Notes under the pieces: generated by a model
Database searches by the model: none
What the model saw: the letters and a program-made list of their open reading frames with translations, nothing else
What the model was told of the DNA's origin: nothing
From: DASXKD01 sp963806145
GTDB lineage: Bacteria > Actinomycetota > Actinomycetes > Streptosporangiales > Streptosporangiaceae
DNA length: 64,000 bases
Direction: 5' to 3'
NCBI GenBank assembly: GCA_963806145.1
Contig: CAWDXD010000039.1
Span: forward strand, 5,072 to 69,071
Part shown: positions 1-7,850 of the stretch, in pieces
Position numbering within the stretch: position 1 is the stretch's first letter
Layout of the letters: each line of letters opens with the position of its first letter
Program-made: the position numbers and the translations under genes

Positions 1-1
1 C

Positions 2-706
2 GTCAACCTGTTCGTGGCCGGGTTCATCGGGTCACCCGCCATGAACTTCATGTCCGGCACCCTCGAGGACGGCGTGCTGCGCACCACGCTCGGGGACTTC
101 CGGCTCAGTGACCGGATGCGGCACGAAGTGGAGTCCGCCGGCGCGGGCCGTGAGGTCATCGTGGGCCTGCGGCCGGAGAACTTCGAGGACGCGGCGCTTG
201 TCCAGCGGGACAACCGCCAGCACGGGATCACGTTCAACACCGGCATCGACGTCCTCGAGTCCATGGGCTCCGATGTGTACGTCTACTTCACCAGGGACAT
301 CGAGCAAGGCGTGAACGCCGCCGAACTGGAGGAACTCGCCAGGGACTCCGGGCGGGCCGACACCGGTGCCAGCGGCGACACCCTGGTCGCCAGGCTGGAC
401 GCGGCGACCCGCATCCGCGAGGGCCAGAACGCCGAGCTCTGGGTGGATGCCCGGGCCTTGCACATCTTCGACCCGTCCAGCGGCCGCAACCTGTCGCTGG
501 GGGCCATTGACCGCGGGAGCGGGAACACGGTGCAGGGCGGCTCGGCAGCGGCCAGCGCGGCGCCGCCCAACCCCGCACCGGCCGGTGGGCAGGCACCCCC
601 GAGCCCGGCGCCGGCCGAGCCGGCTCCGGCTGACCCCGGTCCGGCTCAGGCAGGCTCCGCCCCGGCCGCCCCCGGCGACCCGGCCACAGGCGGCGACGTC
701 ACCTGA
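2..706 (+). CDS. ABC transporter ATP-binding protein, sugar type (MalK/UgpC/MsmK-like), C-terminal part
   Basis: This is the 3' end of a gene that begins left of the window. The open frame runs from base 2, and the NLFVAGFIGSPAMNF stretch is the hallmark junction between the nucleotide-binding domain and the regulatory TOBE domains of MalK/UgpC-type ATPases. The IVGLRPENFED segment starts the TOBE part, and DARALHIFDPSSG is the usual family ending. After that comes a roughly 50-residue Ala/Pro/Gly-rich tail, longer than normal. The family energises uptake of sugars such as maltose, trehalose or glycerol-3-phosphate at the inner face of the membrane. Walker motifs lie outside the window. It converges on the ParB-like gene with an 8-bp overlap at the 3' ends. 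Confidence 0.88.
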   Translation, partial: VNLFVAGFIGSPAMNFMSGTLEDGVLRTTLGDFRLSDRMRHEVESAGAGREVIVGLRPENFEDAALVQRDNRQHGITFNTGIDVLESMGSDVYVYFTRDIEQGVNAAELEELARDSGRADTGASGDTLVARLDAATRIREGQNAELWVDARALHIFDPSSGRNLSLGAIDRGSGNTVQGGSAAASAAPPNPAPAGGQAPPSPAPAEPAPADPGPAQAGSAPAAPGDPATGGDVT

Positions 707-1541
707 TCTCGCGGCGCAGCCGCTCGATCACCTCGTCGCTCCACTCGTGGGTGCGCATCAGCCGGTACCGCTCCCTGGCCACCCGCTGGTAGGCCTCGGC
801 CTCGGTGCCGGAGCCGATCAGGTCGGCCGCGCGCAGCATGCGCACGACCGGGAGGTACTCCTCGGCGAACCACAGCCGGGCGATCTCCTCCCGGCCGAGG
901 AAGCGGCGGGCGTGCTGGAGGTACCGGAACCCCCAGGCCTCGACCGCCTCGCCCAGCTCGGCGTAGGCCCACGGGTCGGCGAAACAGATCCGGGCGTACG
1001 CCTGCTCGGGCAGCGGCACCCGGGACCGGAACATTCGCTCGTAGTCCTTCATCAGCAGGTCCCCGCGGCTGCGGATGCCGTCCGCGGGGACCACGGTCCT
1101 GACCTCGGTCACGTAGGCGTCGATGGTCTGCTGCCCGGTGGCCATGGCGATGGACACCCGGTGGTGCCCGTCCTTGACGAAATGCAGGTCGCCGATCCGG
1201 TAGACCTCGATCGGCGGGATCTGCTCGCCGCGGCGCTGGGCCAGCGCGAGCCGCTCCCAGCGCTCCCGCACCCGGCTCGAGGTGGGCCGGAAGTGCCGGT
1301 CGAAGTCGCGCCGCGAGTCCACCGTGCCCACGATCGTGTCGAGCCTGATGGTCTGCAGGCCCGCATACCGCTCGCCCTCGAGGCCGAGCGCGGCGACCAC
1401 CTGGTCGAAGGGCAGGATCAGGTTGACGTCGTCGGGCTCCCCGCGCAGCCGGTGGGCCAGCCGGGAGAGCACCTGGCGCCGCCGGGCCCGCAGGAAGTCG
1501 TCGGCCACGTCGGCGCGGGGGAAGCCGGTCTCAGCGGGCAT
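699..1541 (-). CDS. ParB/sulfiredoxin-fold nuclease-domain protein
   Basis: A 280-residue protein starting at ATG 1541 (MPAETGFPRADVADDF). The middle holds the ParB-like core: IEVYRIGDLHFVKDGHHRVSIAMATG near residues 120-145 carries the GHHR motif that in ParB-family folds binds nucleotide. An arginine-rich helical N-terminus precedes it. It lacks the long DNA-binding HTH region of true ParB, and nothing marks it as the chromosomal parB. The start overlaps the end of the metallophosphoesterase gene by 11 bp, so the two are probably translationally coupled. Function is unknown. The domain assignment is solid; a role in DNA segregation is not supported. Confidence 0.8.
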   Translation of the reverse strand: MPAETGFPRADVADDFLRARRRQVLSRLAHRLRGEPDDVNLILPFDQVVAALGLEGERYAGLQTIRLDTIVGTVDSRRDFDRHFRPTSSRVRERWERLALAQRRGEQIPPIEVYRIGDLHFVKDGHHRVSIAMATGQQTIDAYVTEVRTVVPADGIRSRGDLLMKDYERMFRSRVPLPEQAYARICFADPWAYAELGEAVEAWGFRYLQHARRFLGREEIARLWFAEEYLPVVRMLRAADLIGSGTEAEAYQRVARERYRLMRTHEWSDEVIERLRREIR

Positions 1542-2232
1542 GGGAGTGGCCGCTCCGGGACTGCCGGACACCGTCGCCCGGCTCGATTTCCAGCAGATGG
1601 CGCCCCACCACGTTGCGCACCACGGTCCGGCCGAGCTGGTGCCCGGCGGGCGGGGTGCCGTACGGGTGGATGTGCCCGTGCAGCAGCACCGCGGGCTGAA
1701 GCCGGGCGGTGAGCCCGTGCAGCGCGCGGAATCCCTGATGCGGCGGGTCACTGCCGTCGCCGACGCCCGCCGGTGGCGCATGGGTGAGCAGCACATCCAC
1801 GCCGCGGCCGTCCCGGACCCGTCGCCACCAGGCACGGCGGGCCAGGGCACGGGCCCGGCGGGCCTGCTGCCACTCGGTGTACTGGTTGGGGCCGGCCGAA
1901 TACCGGCGGCAGCCGCCCAGCCCGGCCAGCCGCAGCCCGGCCGCGTCGACGACCCGCTGCTCGGCGCTGATCGCCCCGTCCGGCCAGGGCGGCCTGGCCG
2001 GCAGCCCGGCCCGCAGCGGCAGTCCGGCCCGGGATACGCGGTATCCGGAGATATCGGGGTCGTGGTTGCCGGGTACGAATACCAGCGGTGCGTCGAGCCG
2101 GTTCATCAGCTGGCCCAGGTATTCGAATGGGAGGTCGCCGCAGGCGACGATGAGCTGGGGCCGGCGTACCGCACGCAAATCCGCCAGCAGCGCGTCGTCG
2201 ATCTCATCGGAGACGGCGAGGACGAGGACCAC
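1531..2232 (-). CDS. Calcineurin-like metallophosphoesterase
   Basis: A 233-residue protein. The metal-binding motifs appear in the family order: a DEID segment near the N-terminus in place of the classical D-x-H, ACGDLP, GNHD, LTHAPP and HGHIHPYG. The last motif, with paired histidines, closes the dinuclear metal site. GTG 2232 was chosen because the recognisable fold starts at once (VLVLAVSDEID) and because this leaves 159 bp for a divergent promoter facing the gene at 2392. It is the first gene of a two-gene unit with the ParB-like gene, overlapping it by 11 bp. Substrate cannot be told; the family includes phosphodiesterases and protein phosphatases. Confidence 0.85.
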   Translation of the reverse strand: MVLVLAVSDEIDDALLADLRAVRRPQLIVACGDLPFEYLGQLMNRLDAPLVFVPGNHDPDISGYRVSRAGLPLRAGLPARPPWPDGAISAEQRVVDAAGLRLAGLGGCRRYSAGPNQYTEWQQARRARALARRAWWRRVRDGRGVDVLLTHAPPAGVGDGSDPPHQGFRALHGLTARLQPAVLLHGHIHPYGTPPAGHQLGRTVVRNVVGRHLLEIEPGDGVRQSRSGHSHAR

Positions 2233-2391
2233 ATGCCGATCGTACGTGGTGGCCCGCCCGCCGCCCGCGGCCAGCGCCGCGGCTGCCGCGGCCCGCCCGC
2301 CCGGTGCCGGCCGGCCGCGTTCTCGACAGGGACCCGCCGGCCGCACTAGCGTCCAGATGCGAACTTTGCCTGCGCAAGCCCGGGAGGCTCG

Positions 2392-3648
2392 GTGGATGGA
2401 GAGGTCAGGCACCTGGTGGGGCTGCTGCTGGGGACCGAGGAGGACTGGCCCCGCGCGTTCGAGCACCTGGTCGCCGGCCTGCGCCCGGTGCCCGACGGAA
2501 CCGGCCGGCGGCACGTCTTCGCCACCGAGCGGCTGACCATCGAGCCGTTCTCGCTGCGGTCCAAGCCGCGGACCGACCTGGTGATCGACCGGCTCGCCTA
2601 CTGGTACTACCACCCGCGCGAGTGGCTCAAGAAGGTCGCCCTGATGGACGACGTGTACCTGCTCAACTCGCCGTTCACGTTCCAGGCGATGGAAAAGCAC
2701 GCGGCCTACTGCGCGATGATGCGGCTCGGCCTGAAGGTGCCGGAGACGGTTCTCGTCCCGTACAAGAACCCGGTGGATCACGACAAGTACACGTTCACCG
2801 CGCAGCGCTACAACCAGCAGTTCGACCTGGACTCGATCGCCGCCGGGATCGGCTATCCGCTGTACATGAAGCCCTACGACGGCGGCGGCTGGCGCGGCGT
2901 TTCCCGGATCAACAACCCCGACGAGTTGCACAGCGCGTACAACTCCTCCGGCGGGATGCTCATGCACCTGCAGGCGTCGGTGGACTACGACGTGTTCGCC
3001 CGGGCCCTGTCGATCGGTGCGGAGACGATGGTGATGCGGTTCGACCCGGCCGCGCCGATGCACTCGCGGTACCGGGTCGAGCACGACTTCCTCGACCCCG
3101 GCACCGGGATCGAGGCCATCACGATCTCCCGGGTCGTCAACGCGTTCTTCCGGTGGGAGTTCAACTCCTGCGAGATGCTCGTGCGCGAGGACGACGTCTA
3201 CCCCATCGACTACGCCAACGCCTGCCCGGACATTTCGATCACCTCGCTGCATTACTACTTCCCCTGGGCCATCAAGACGCTGCTGAAGTGGACGGTGTTC
3301 TGCCTGGCGACCGGCAGGCGGGCGCGGCTGGACACCGACATGCGGAGCTATTTCGATATCAGCGACCGCAGCGACCTGGACTACGGCCAGAAGCTGGCCG
3401 CCTACCGGCGCCTCGCCGACGAGCACTTCACCGTGGACGACTACCGCGAGTTCTGCGCGGCGCACCTGAGCGACCTCGACCAGCGGGTGCTGGACTGGGC
3501 GGCCGGGCCCGACTTCGACCGCCTGATCGTCGACACGGTCACGGTTACCTACCCCGAGCACGAGCACGAGCGCTTCATCGCCCATTTGCGCGGGCTGACC
3601 AGCCTGTGGGTCGATGACGAGACGGCCCGGTTGTCCTCGTCAGCCTGA
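2392..3648 (+). CDS. ATP-grasp-like protein of unknown substrate
   Basis: A 418-residue protein read from GTG 2392, with GGGAGG placed just upstream. The central part looks like an ATP-grasp fold: PLYMKPYDGGGWRGVSRI resembles the ATP-binding lysine and glycine-rich loop, and the later VYPIDYANACPDISI segment sits where metal-binding Asp/Asn residues are expected. The N-terminal part (LAYWYYHPREWLKKV) is aromatic-rich. ATP-grasp enzymes join a carboxylate to an amine or thiol through an acyl phosphate, but nothing here identifies the substrate. It is transcribed away from the metallophosphoesterase. The fold assignment is by pattern only. Confidence 0.65.
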   Translation: MDGEVRHLVGLLLGTEEDWPRAFEHLVAGLRPVPDGTGRRHVFATERLTIEPFSLRSKPRTDLVIDRLAYWYYHPREWLKKVALMDDVYLLNSPFTFQAMEKHAAYCAMMRLGLKVPETVLVPYKNPVDHDKYTFTAQRYNQQFDLDSIAAGIGYPLYMKPYDGGGWRGVSRINNPDELHSAYNSSGGMLMHLQASVDYDVFARALSIGAETMVMRFDPAAPMHSRYRVEHDFLDPGTGIEAITISRVVNAFFRWEFNSCEMLVREDDVYPIDYANACPDISITSLHYYFPWAIKTLLKWTVFCLATGRRARLDTDMRSYFDISDRSDLDYGQKLAAYRRLADEHFTVDDYREFCAAHLSDLDQRVLDWAAGPDFDRLIVDTVTVTYPEHEHERFIAHLRGLTSLWVDDETARLSSSA

Positions 3649-3671
3649 CCGCTCCGGTGTGGCCGTCCCCG

Positions 3672-5153
3672 TCACCGGAACGCGGCGGTCACCGGGGCCA
3701 GCCGCAGCACGTCCTGCGGCCCGGCCAGGTCGGGCAGCGAGACGAACACGGTGGCGACGCCGCGCTCGGCCAGCAGCCGGTAGCGGCCGATGTGGTCGGC
3801 GGCGGTGCCGGCGTGGTGCCGCCGGGCGAATGTGGCCGCGGGGGTGCGGCCGCGGAGTTTCTCCACGAGCGCGGCGGCGTGTCCCCGGTCCTCGCCGATG
3901 ACGGGGATGTCGAGCACGGTCACCTGCACCTGTGCCGGATCCCGGCCGGCCTCGCGGCAGTGCTCGCGCAGCACCGCCAGCTTGCGGTCCAGCACGTCCA
4001 GGGCCGACGGCAGGTTGCAGCCGTCGCCCAGCCGCGCCGCGATCCGCAGGGTGCGCCGCTCGCCGCCGCCGCCCACGATGACCGGCACCTGTGAGACGGG
4101 CCGCGGGTAGCACGTGGTCTCGGGGAGCCAGACCTTGGTTCCTTGGTAAGCCTTCGTGCCGGGCTGCCACAGCGCGCGCAGCGTTTCGATGGTCACCTCG
4201 AGCTGGTCCAGCCGCGCGGCGGGCGGCGGGAACGGCAGCCCGAACGCCGCGTGCTCGCGGTCCCACCAGCCCGCGCCGATCCCGCAGAACGCGCGGCCGC
4301 CGGTGAGCACGTCGAGCGTGGCCACGGTCTTGGCCAGGATTCCCGGCGCGCGGAAGGTCACCGGGGTGACCAGGGTGCCCAGCCGCAGACCGGGTGCGAG
4401 GCCGGCCAGCAGGCCGAGCGTCACCCACGGCTCGGGGATCGGCTCCCAGGCCCGCCCCGCCTGCGGGATCTGGATCAGGTGATCCATCAGCGCGATGCCC
4501 TCGATGCCCGCGTCGGCTGCCGCGCCGGCCACCGCGGCGAGCCAGCCGGGCGGGTCGTCCTGCCAGCCGAACCTGGAGATCTGCAGGACGAAACTCAGCC
4601 GGGCCGGGCGCAGGTCCTGATCGGCGGCGGCGCGGCGGGAGCCGGGGGAGTGCGCGGGCTCGATCGCCGCCTCGGCGGGCCTGGCGACCAGGTCCCAGCC
4701 CTCGGCATCGAGTTCCCGTGCCGTGACCGGCACCCGCCGGAGCTGGCCGTCCAGTACTGCGGCAGGCACGCTGCGGTCCCGCCGCGCGTTGCGGCTCCGG
4801 CAGAGCGCGGGATCCGTGTCGAACAGCACGGCGACGGCCGGCAGGCCGGCCTGCCTGGCGGCCTCGAGCTGAGCGCGCCGCCGCGCCGGGTCGAGCCCGA
4901 GGGTGTCGACCACGGTGTTCAGGCCGCGCTTGAGCCGGGCCGCGACGATCTGGTCAAGCAGCGCAAAGGCGTCCGCGGAGGCGTCGAGGTCGTGCTCACC
5001 GCTGCCGACGACGCCGCGAAGCTGGTCGGAGGACACCACCTCCTGCGGCCGGTACCTGGCCGCGGCCCAGGCCGACTTTCCCGAGCCGGACGCGCCGACG
5101 AGCACGACGAGCGCGGGATCCGGCAGCGCGGTGGTCACGCCTTTCTCTACCAC
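3672..5153 (-). CDS. Two-domain protein: P-loop kinase-like ATPase fused to LLM-class F420/flavin oxidoreductase
   Basis: A single 493-residue frame carrying two unrelated domains. Residues about 10-165 are an AAA/polynucleotide-kinase-like P-loop domain: GASGSGKS is the Walker A motif, SSDQLRG follows at the usual switch position, and RSRNARRDR looks like a lid arginine cluster. Residues about 185-493 are a luciferase-like monooxygenase of the kind that binds F420 or FMN: SRFGWQ, GIEGIALMDHLIQIP, the GGRAFCGIGAGWWDREH loop and PVIVGGGGERRTLRIAA are typical. Both domains appear complete. The gene converges on the ATP-grasp-like gene with 23 bp between stops. The roles are not obviously linked. 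Confidence 0.82.
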   Translation of the reverse strand: MVEKGVTTALPDPALVVLVGASGSGKSAWAAARYRPQEVVSSDQLRGVVGSGEHDLDASADAFALLDQIVAARLKRGLNTVVDTLGLDPARRRAQLEAARQAGLPAVAVLFDTDPALCRSRNARRDRSVPAAVLDGQLRRVPVTARELDAEGWDLVARPAEAAIEPAHSPGSRRAAADQDLRPARLSFVLQISRFGWQDDPPGWLAAVAGAAADAGIEGIALMDHLIQIPQAGRAWEPIPEPWVTLGLLAGLAPGLRLGTLVTPVTFRAPGILAKTVATLDVLTGGRAFCGIGAGWWDREHAAFGLPFPPPAARLDQLEVTIETLRALWQPGTKAYQGTKVWLPETTCYPRPVSQVPVIVGGGGERRTLRIAARLGDGCNLPSALDVLDRKLAVLREHCREAGRDPAQVQVTVLDIPVIGEDRGHAAALVEKLRGRTPAATFARRHHAGTAADHIGRYRLLAERGVATVFVSLPDLAGPQDVLRLAPVTAAFR

Positions 5154-5223
5154 ACGCGCTACCAGCGGCGCTGCTGTGCGGGCGGGGTCAGCGGCGGCCG
5201 CCTGGCGGCGCGGGCGGGTGCGG

Positions 5224-5634
5224 TCAGTGGGTGGCCGGCTCCCGGACGTCCAGCCCGCGCTGCCGCAGCGCGGCCTCCACCCGGTAGATCTCCGCCTGGT
5301 TCACGCGCGGGCTGGCCGGGTGCCCCTCGACAGCCGGCGGGCTGACCTCCAGCCGCCGGCAGGCCGTCCCCAGGGCGTCCAGGTAGGCGCCGCGCAACGC
5401 CCCCACCCGCACATGCTTGTTCGGGACGCCGGAGCGGGTCTCCATGGCCTCCAGCTCGGCGCGGAGGCGGCGCAGGGTGCCGGCCAGCCGCTCGATCGGT
5501 TCCGGCTCCGGGACCGCGATCCGGGATTGCCGCCAGTTATCTGCCCACCGGGCCGCGCGGAACGCTCCGATCACCCCGTACCCGATCGCGGTCGGCAGCA
5601 AGACCACCGCGATCAAAACCAGGTAGGGGCTCAC
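5224..5634 (-). CDS. Small protein with one N-terminal membrane segment
   Basis: A 136-residue protein starting at GTG 5634 (MSPYLVLIAVVLLPTAIGYG). Residues about 4-24 form one hydrophobic membrane helix. A basic stretch follows (RAARWADNWRQSR) and then a long charged helix rich in Glu, Arg and Ala that may be coiled coil. An upstream start at 5670 would add 12 residues but has no better ribosome binding site. It lies divergent to the glucosidase gene. No family was recognised. Confidence 0.6.
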   Translation of the reverse strand: MSPYLVLIAVVLLPTAIGYGVIGAFRAARWADNWRQSRIAVPEPEPIERLAGTLRRLRAELEAMETRSGVPNKHVRVGALRGAYLDALGTACRRLEVSPPAVEGHPASPRVNQAEIYRVEAALRQRGLDVREPATH

Positions 5635-5709
5635 AGGATCAAGTGTCCGCCCGCAGGGCAAGCTGTTCAAGTCGGGCCCGCATCCGTTTCAGCCACATTG
5701 AGGAGGACC

Positions 5710-7290
5710 ATGGACGCCAAGGCGAACGGGACGCGCTGGTGGCACGGCGCCACGCTGTACCAGATCTACGTCCGTTCGTGGCGCGACACCAACTCCGACG
5801 GGTACGGCGACCTGCCCGGGGTGACCGCCGGCCTGGACTACCTGCAGTGGCTGGGGGTCGATGGCATCTGGCTGTCACCCACGATGCCGTCGCCGGACCA
5901 GGACTGGGGTTACGACGTCAGCGACTACCTCGCAGTCCACCCGGAGCTTGGCACGCTCGCCGACATGGACAAGCTCATCGCCGAGGCCGGGCAGCGTGGC
6001 ATCAAGGTCGTGCTCGACCTGGTGCCCAACCACACGAGCAGCGCCCATGCCTGGTTCACCGACGCGCTGTCCGGCCGGGATTCGGCGCACCGGGATTACT
6101 ACGTGTGGGCCGACCCCGTGAAGGGGAAAGGGGAGGCGGGTGGGGCCCCGCCGAACAACTGGCGGGACGCGATCGGGGCGTCCGCCTGGACCCTGGATGA
6201 CGCAAGCGGCCAGTACTACCTGCACAACTTCCTGCCCAGCCAGCCCGACCTGAACTGGTGGGACCCGCGGGTGCACGAGGAGTTCCGCGAGATCATCCGG
6301 TTCTGGTTCGACCGGGGCGTGGCCGGTTTCCGCATCGACGTCGCGCACGGCCTCTACAAGGACGCCCAGCTCCGCGACAACCCGCCTATGGTCGGCGGCG
6401 GCCGGCTCGACGGCGGGTTCGGGCTGCGCCCGGCGTACAGCATGAACCGGCCGGAGACCCATGGCGTCTACCGCGACTGGCGCAAGATCGCGGATGGCTA
6501 CTCCCCGCAGCGCCTGCTGCTCGGTGAGACGTGGATAGGCGACCTGGGCACACTGGCGTCCTACTACGGCCAGAACGATGAACTCGACCTGGCGTTCAAC
6601 TTCCCGTTCGTGTTCGCCGAATTCGAAGCCGGCGCGCTCGCCGGGGTGGTAGACGAGACGCTGGCCAAGCTGCCGGCCGGGGCCTCACCTGTGTGGGTGA
6701 CGTCCAACCACGACATCAGCCGTTTCCCCACCCGCTGGGGCGGCGGTGACGAGCGCAAGGCGCGCCTCGCCCTGCTGGTGCTGGCCACCCTGCCCGGCAC
6801 CACGACCTTCTACTACGGCGACGAGATCGCGATGACGGATGTCGCGGTGCCCAGGGAACTGCGCAGGGACCGGATGACCCCGGGGGTGGGCACCGAGGGC
6901 CGGGATGCCGGGCGGACTCCCATGCAGTGGGACGACTCGCCGTCGGCCGGGTTCACCGCCGAGGGGGTCACCCCATGGCTGCCGGTCGGCGACAACGCGC
7001 GCCGCAACGTGGCCGCTCAGCGCGAGGACCCGGCCTCCACCCTGCGCCTGGTCCGTGACCTGCTGGCGCTGCGCCGGACCGCGTTCGCCGGCCAGATGGC
7101 CGACTACGAGCGGCTACCCGCCCCGCCCGGCGTCTGGTCCTACCGTTCCGGCCCCTTGCTGGTCACCGCCAACTTCACCGGCCACCCCGTGCCCGCGCCG
7201 TCCGGCGAGGCACTTCTCACCACCGATCCCGATCCGGAGCACGGCGCTCCCCTGGACCCCTGGCAGGGCCTGATCACCCGGGCGCCTTAA
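5710..7290 (+). CDS. GH13 alpha-glucosidase / oligo-1,6-glucosidase-type enzyme
   Basis: A 526-residue cytoplasmic glycoside hydrolase, with AGGAGG at 5701-5706 placing the ATG at 5710. All GH13 landmarks are visible: YQIYVRSWRDTNSDGYGDLPG, VVLDLVPNHTSS (region I), GFRIDVAHGL (region II, nucleophile Asp), GETWIG (region III, acid/base Glu) and SNHDISRFP (region IV). The EGRDAGRTPMQW segment is typical of alpha-glucosidases and trehalose-synthase-like members. It probably releases glucose from alpha-glucosides brought in by a sugar transporter. The C-terminal beta domain is short. Exact linkage specificity cannot be read from the sequence. Confidence 0.92.
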   Translation: MDAKANGTRWWHGATLYQIYVRSWRDTNSDGYGDLPGVTAGLDYLQWLGVDGIWLSPTMPSPDQDWGYDVSDYLAVHPELGTLADMDKLIAEAGQRGIKVVLDLVPNHTSSAHAWFTDALSGRDSAHRDYYVWADPVKGKGEAGGAPPNNWRDAIGASAWTLDDASGQYYLHNFLPSQPDLNWWDPRVHEEFREIIRFWFDRGVAGFRIDVAHGLYKDAQLRDNPPMVGGGRLDGGFGLRPAYSMNRPETHGVYRDWRKIADGYSPQRLLLGETWIGDLGTLASYYGQNDELDLAFNFPFVFAEFEAGALAGVVDETLAKLPAGASPVWVTSNHDISRFPTRWGGGDERKARLALLVLATLPGTTTFYYGDEIAMTDVAVPRELRRDRMTPGVGTEGRDAGRTPMQWDDSPSAGFTAEGVTPWLPVGDNARRNVAAQREDPASTLRLVRDLLALRRTAFAGQMADYERLPAPPGVWSYRSGPLLVTANFTGHPVPAPSGEALLTTDPDPEHGAPLDPWQGLITRAP

Positions 7291-7357
7291 CGGTCTGCGG
7301 GCTCCTCAAGGTGCGCGACCATCGCGTTGCCTTCGGATCCCCGGCCAAAGACGACGG

Positions 7358-7381
7358 GGCCGCGGGACGAATCCCGCGGCC
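7358..7381 (-). terminator. Perfect 10-bp stem with UUCG loop downstream of the micropeptide gene
   Basis: Bases 7358-7367 (GGCCGCGGGA) and 7372-7381 (TCCCGCGGCC) are perfect inverted complements around a 4-base loop that reads UUCG in the minus-strand RNA. A short weak T-rich stretch follows on the minus strand. It lies 17 bp beyond the stop of the minus-strand micropeptide gene and 68 bp after the stop of the glucosidase gene, so it may end both transcripts. Confidence 0.65.
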
Positions 7382-7398
7382 GTCACACCTCTGGCGAA

Positions 7399-7464
7399 CT
7401 ACCAGCGTGGGTCGTAGTGCTCGTACCGGTACTGCGCTGACGGGCGACCGTAACGCTTTGCCAT
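7399..7464 (-). CDS. 21-residue micropeptide, YRYEHYDP family, copy 1
   Basis: A 21-codon gene too short for routine gene callers. After the initiating Met it reads AKRYGRPSAQYRYEHYDPRW. A very strong ribosome binding site (AAGGAGGTG) sits just upstream, and a UUCG-looped hairpin follows the stop. A second gene at 7651-7716 encodes a peptide of exactly the same length that differs at five residues. Most of the base changes between the two are silent, so the protein sequence appears to be under selection. The peptide is tyrosine-rich, has no signal sequence or membrane segment, and has no recognisable modifying enzyme nearby. Function unknown. Confidence 0.75.
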   Translation of the reverse strand: MAKRYGRPSAQYRYEHYDPRW

Positions 7465-7650
7465 GACACCTCCTTCGCCGCTCGCTTGCCAGCACGCACG
7501 GGGTGTGCCGCGCCTCAGGATCGATCAAGAACCGACCTACGGGACGCCCTTGTCCGGCCAGCCCTGAGTATTCCACGATGCAGGTTTATCTGCTATTCCG
7601 CATAGTTGACAGTGAATTCGACTGTGTGGTGACAGCACTCTGTGAAGCCA

Positions 7651-7716
7651 CTATTGAATTGGGTCATAGTGCTCATACCGGTATTGAGGCGACGGGCTGC
7701 CATATCGTTTCACCAT
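7651..7716 (-). CDS. 21-residue micropeptide, YRYEHYDP family, copy 2
   Basis: The peptide after Met is VKRYGSPSPQYRYEHYDPIQ. An AAAGGAG ribosome binding site precedes the ATG at 7716. It shares KRYG-PS-QYRYEHYDP with copy 1 and differs at positions 2, 7, 10, 20 and 21. It lies 134 bp downstream of the GntR regulator gene on the same strand, with a small hairpin between, so it may be read from the regulator transcript. The QYRY codons contain the palindrome ATACCGGTAT, which has the same half-sites as the operator-like sites at 8831 and 10597. Confidence 0.72.
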   Translation of the reverse strand: MVKRYGSPSPQYRYEHYDPIQ

Positions 7717-7813
7717 CGTGCTCCTTTCTTCCATCATTTACCTTCGGATTCATGGCTGTGGTATGTCAGTGGGTAGAGCTATCCGCGCTGGACCAAATCG
7801 CCAGGAGGCCGCT

Positions 7814-7832
7814 CGGGTGGGCATGCCACCCG
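7814..7832 (-). other. Hairpin between the GntR gene and micropeptide copy 2
   Basis: CGGGTGG and CCACCCG flank a 5-base loop. No T-run follows on the minus strand, so it is more likely a processing or stability structure than a strong terminator. Confidence 0.4.
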
Positions 7833-7850
7833 CAGACAGGCTGCCGTCAG

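Noticed and set aside
7399..7716. Micropeptides as a CRISPR or simple repeat
   Set aside because: The two copies are diverged mostly at silent positions, have separate ribosome binding sites and unequal flanks, so they are genes, not a repeat array.
7399..7716. Micropeptides as RiPP precursors
   Set aside because: No radical SAM, YcaO, lanthionine, lasso or protease gene is nearby; left as unknown rather than named.
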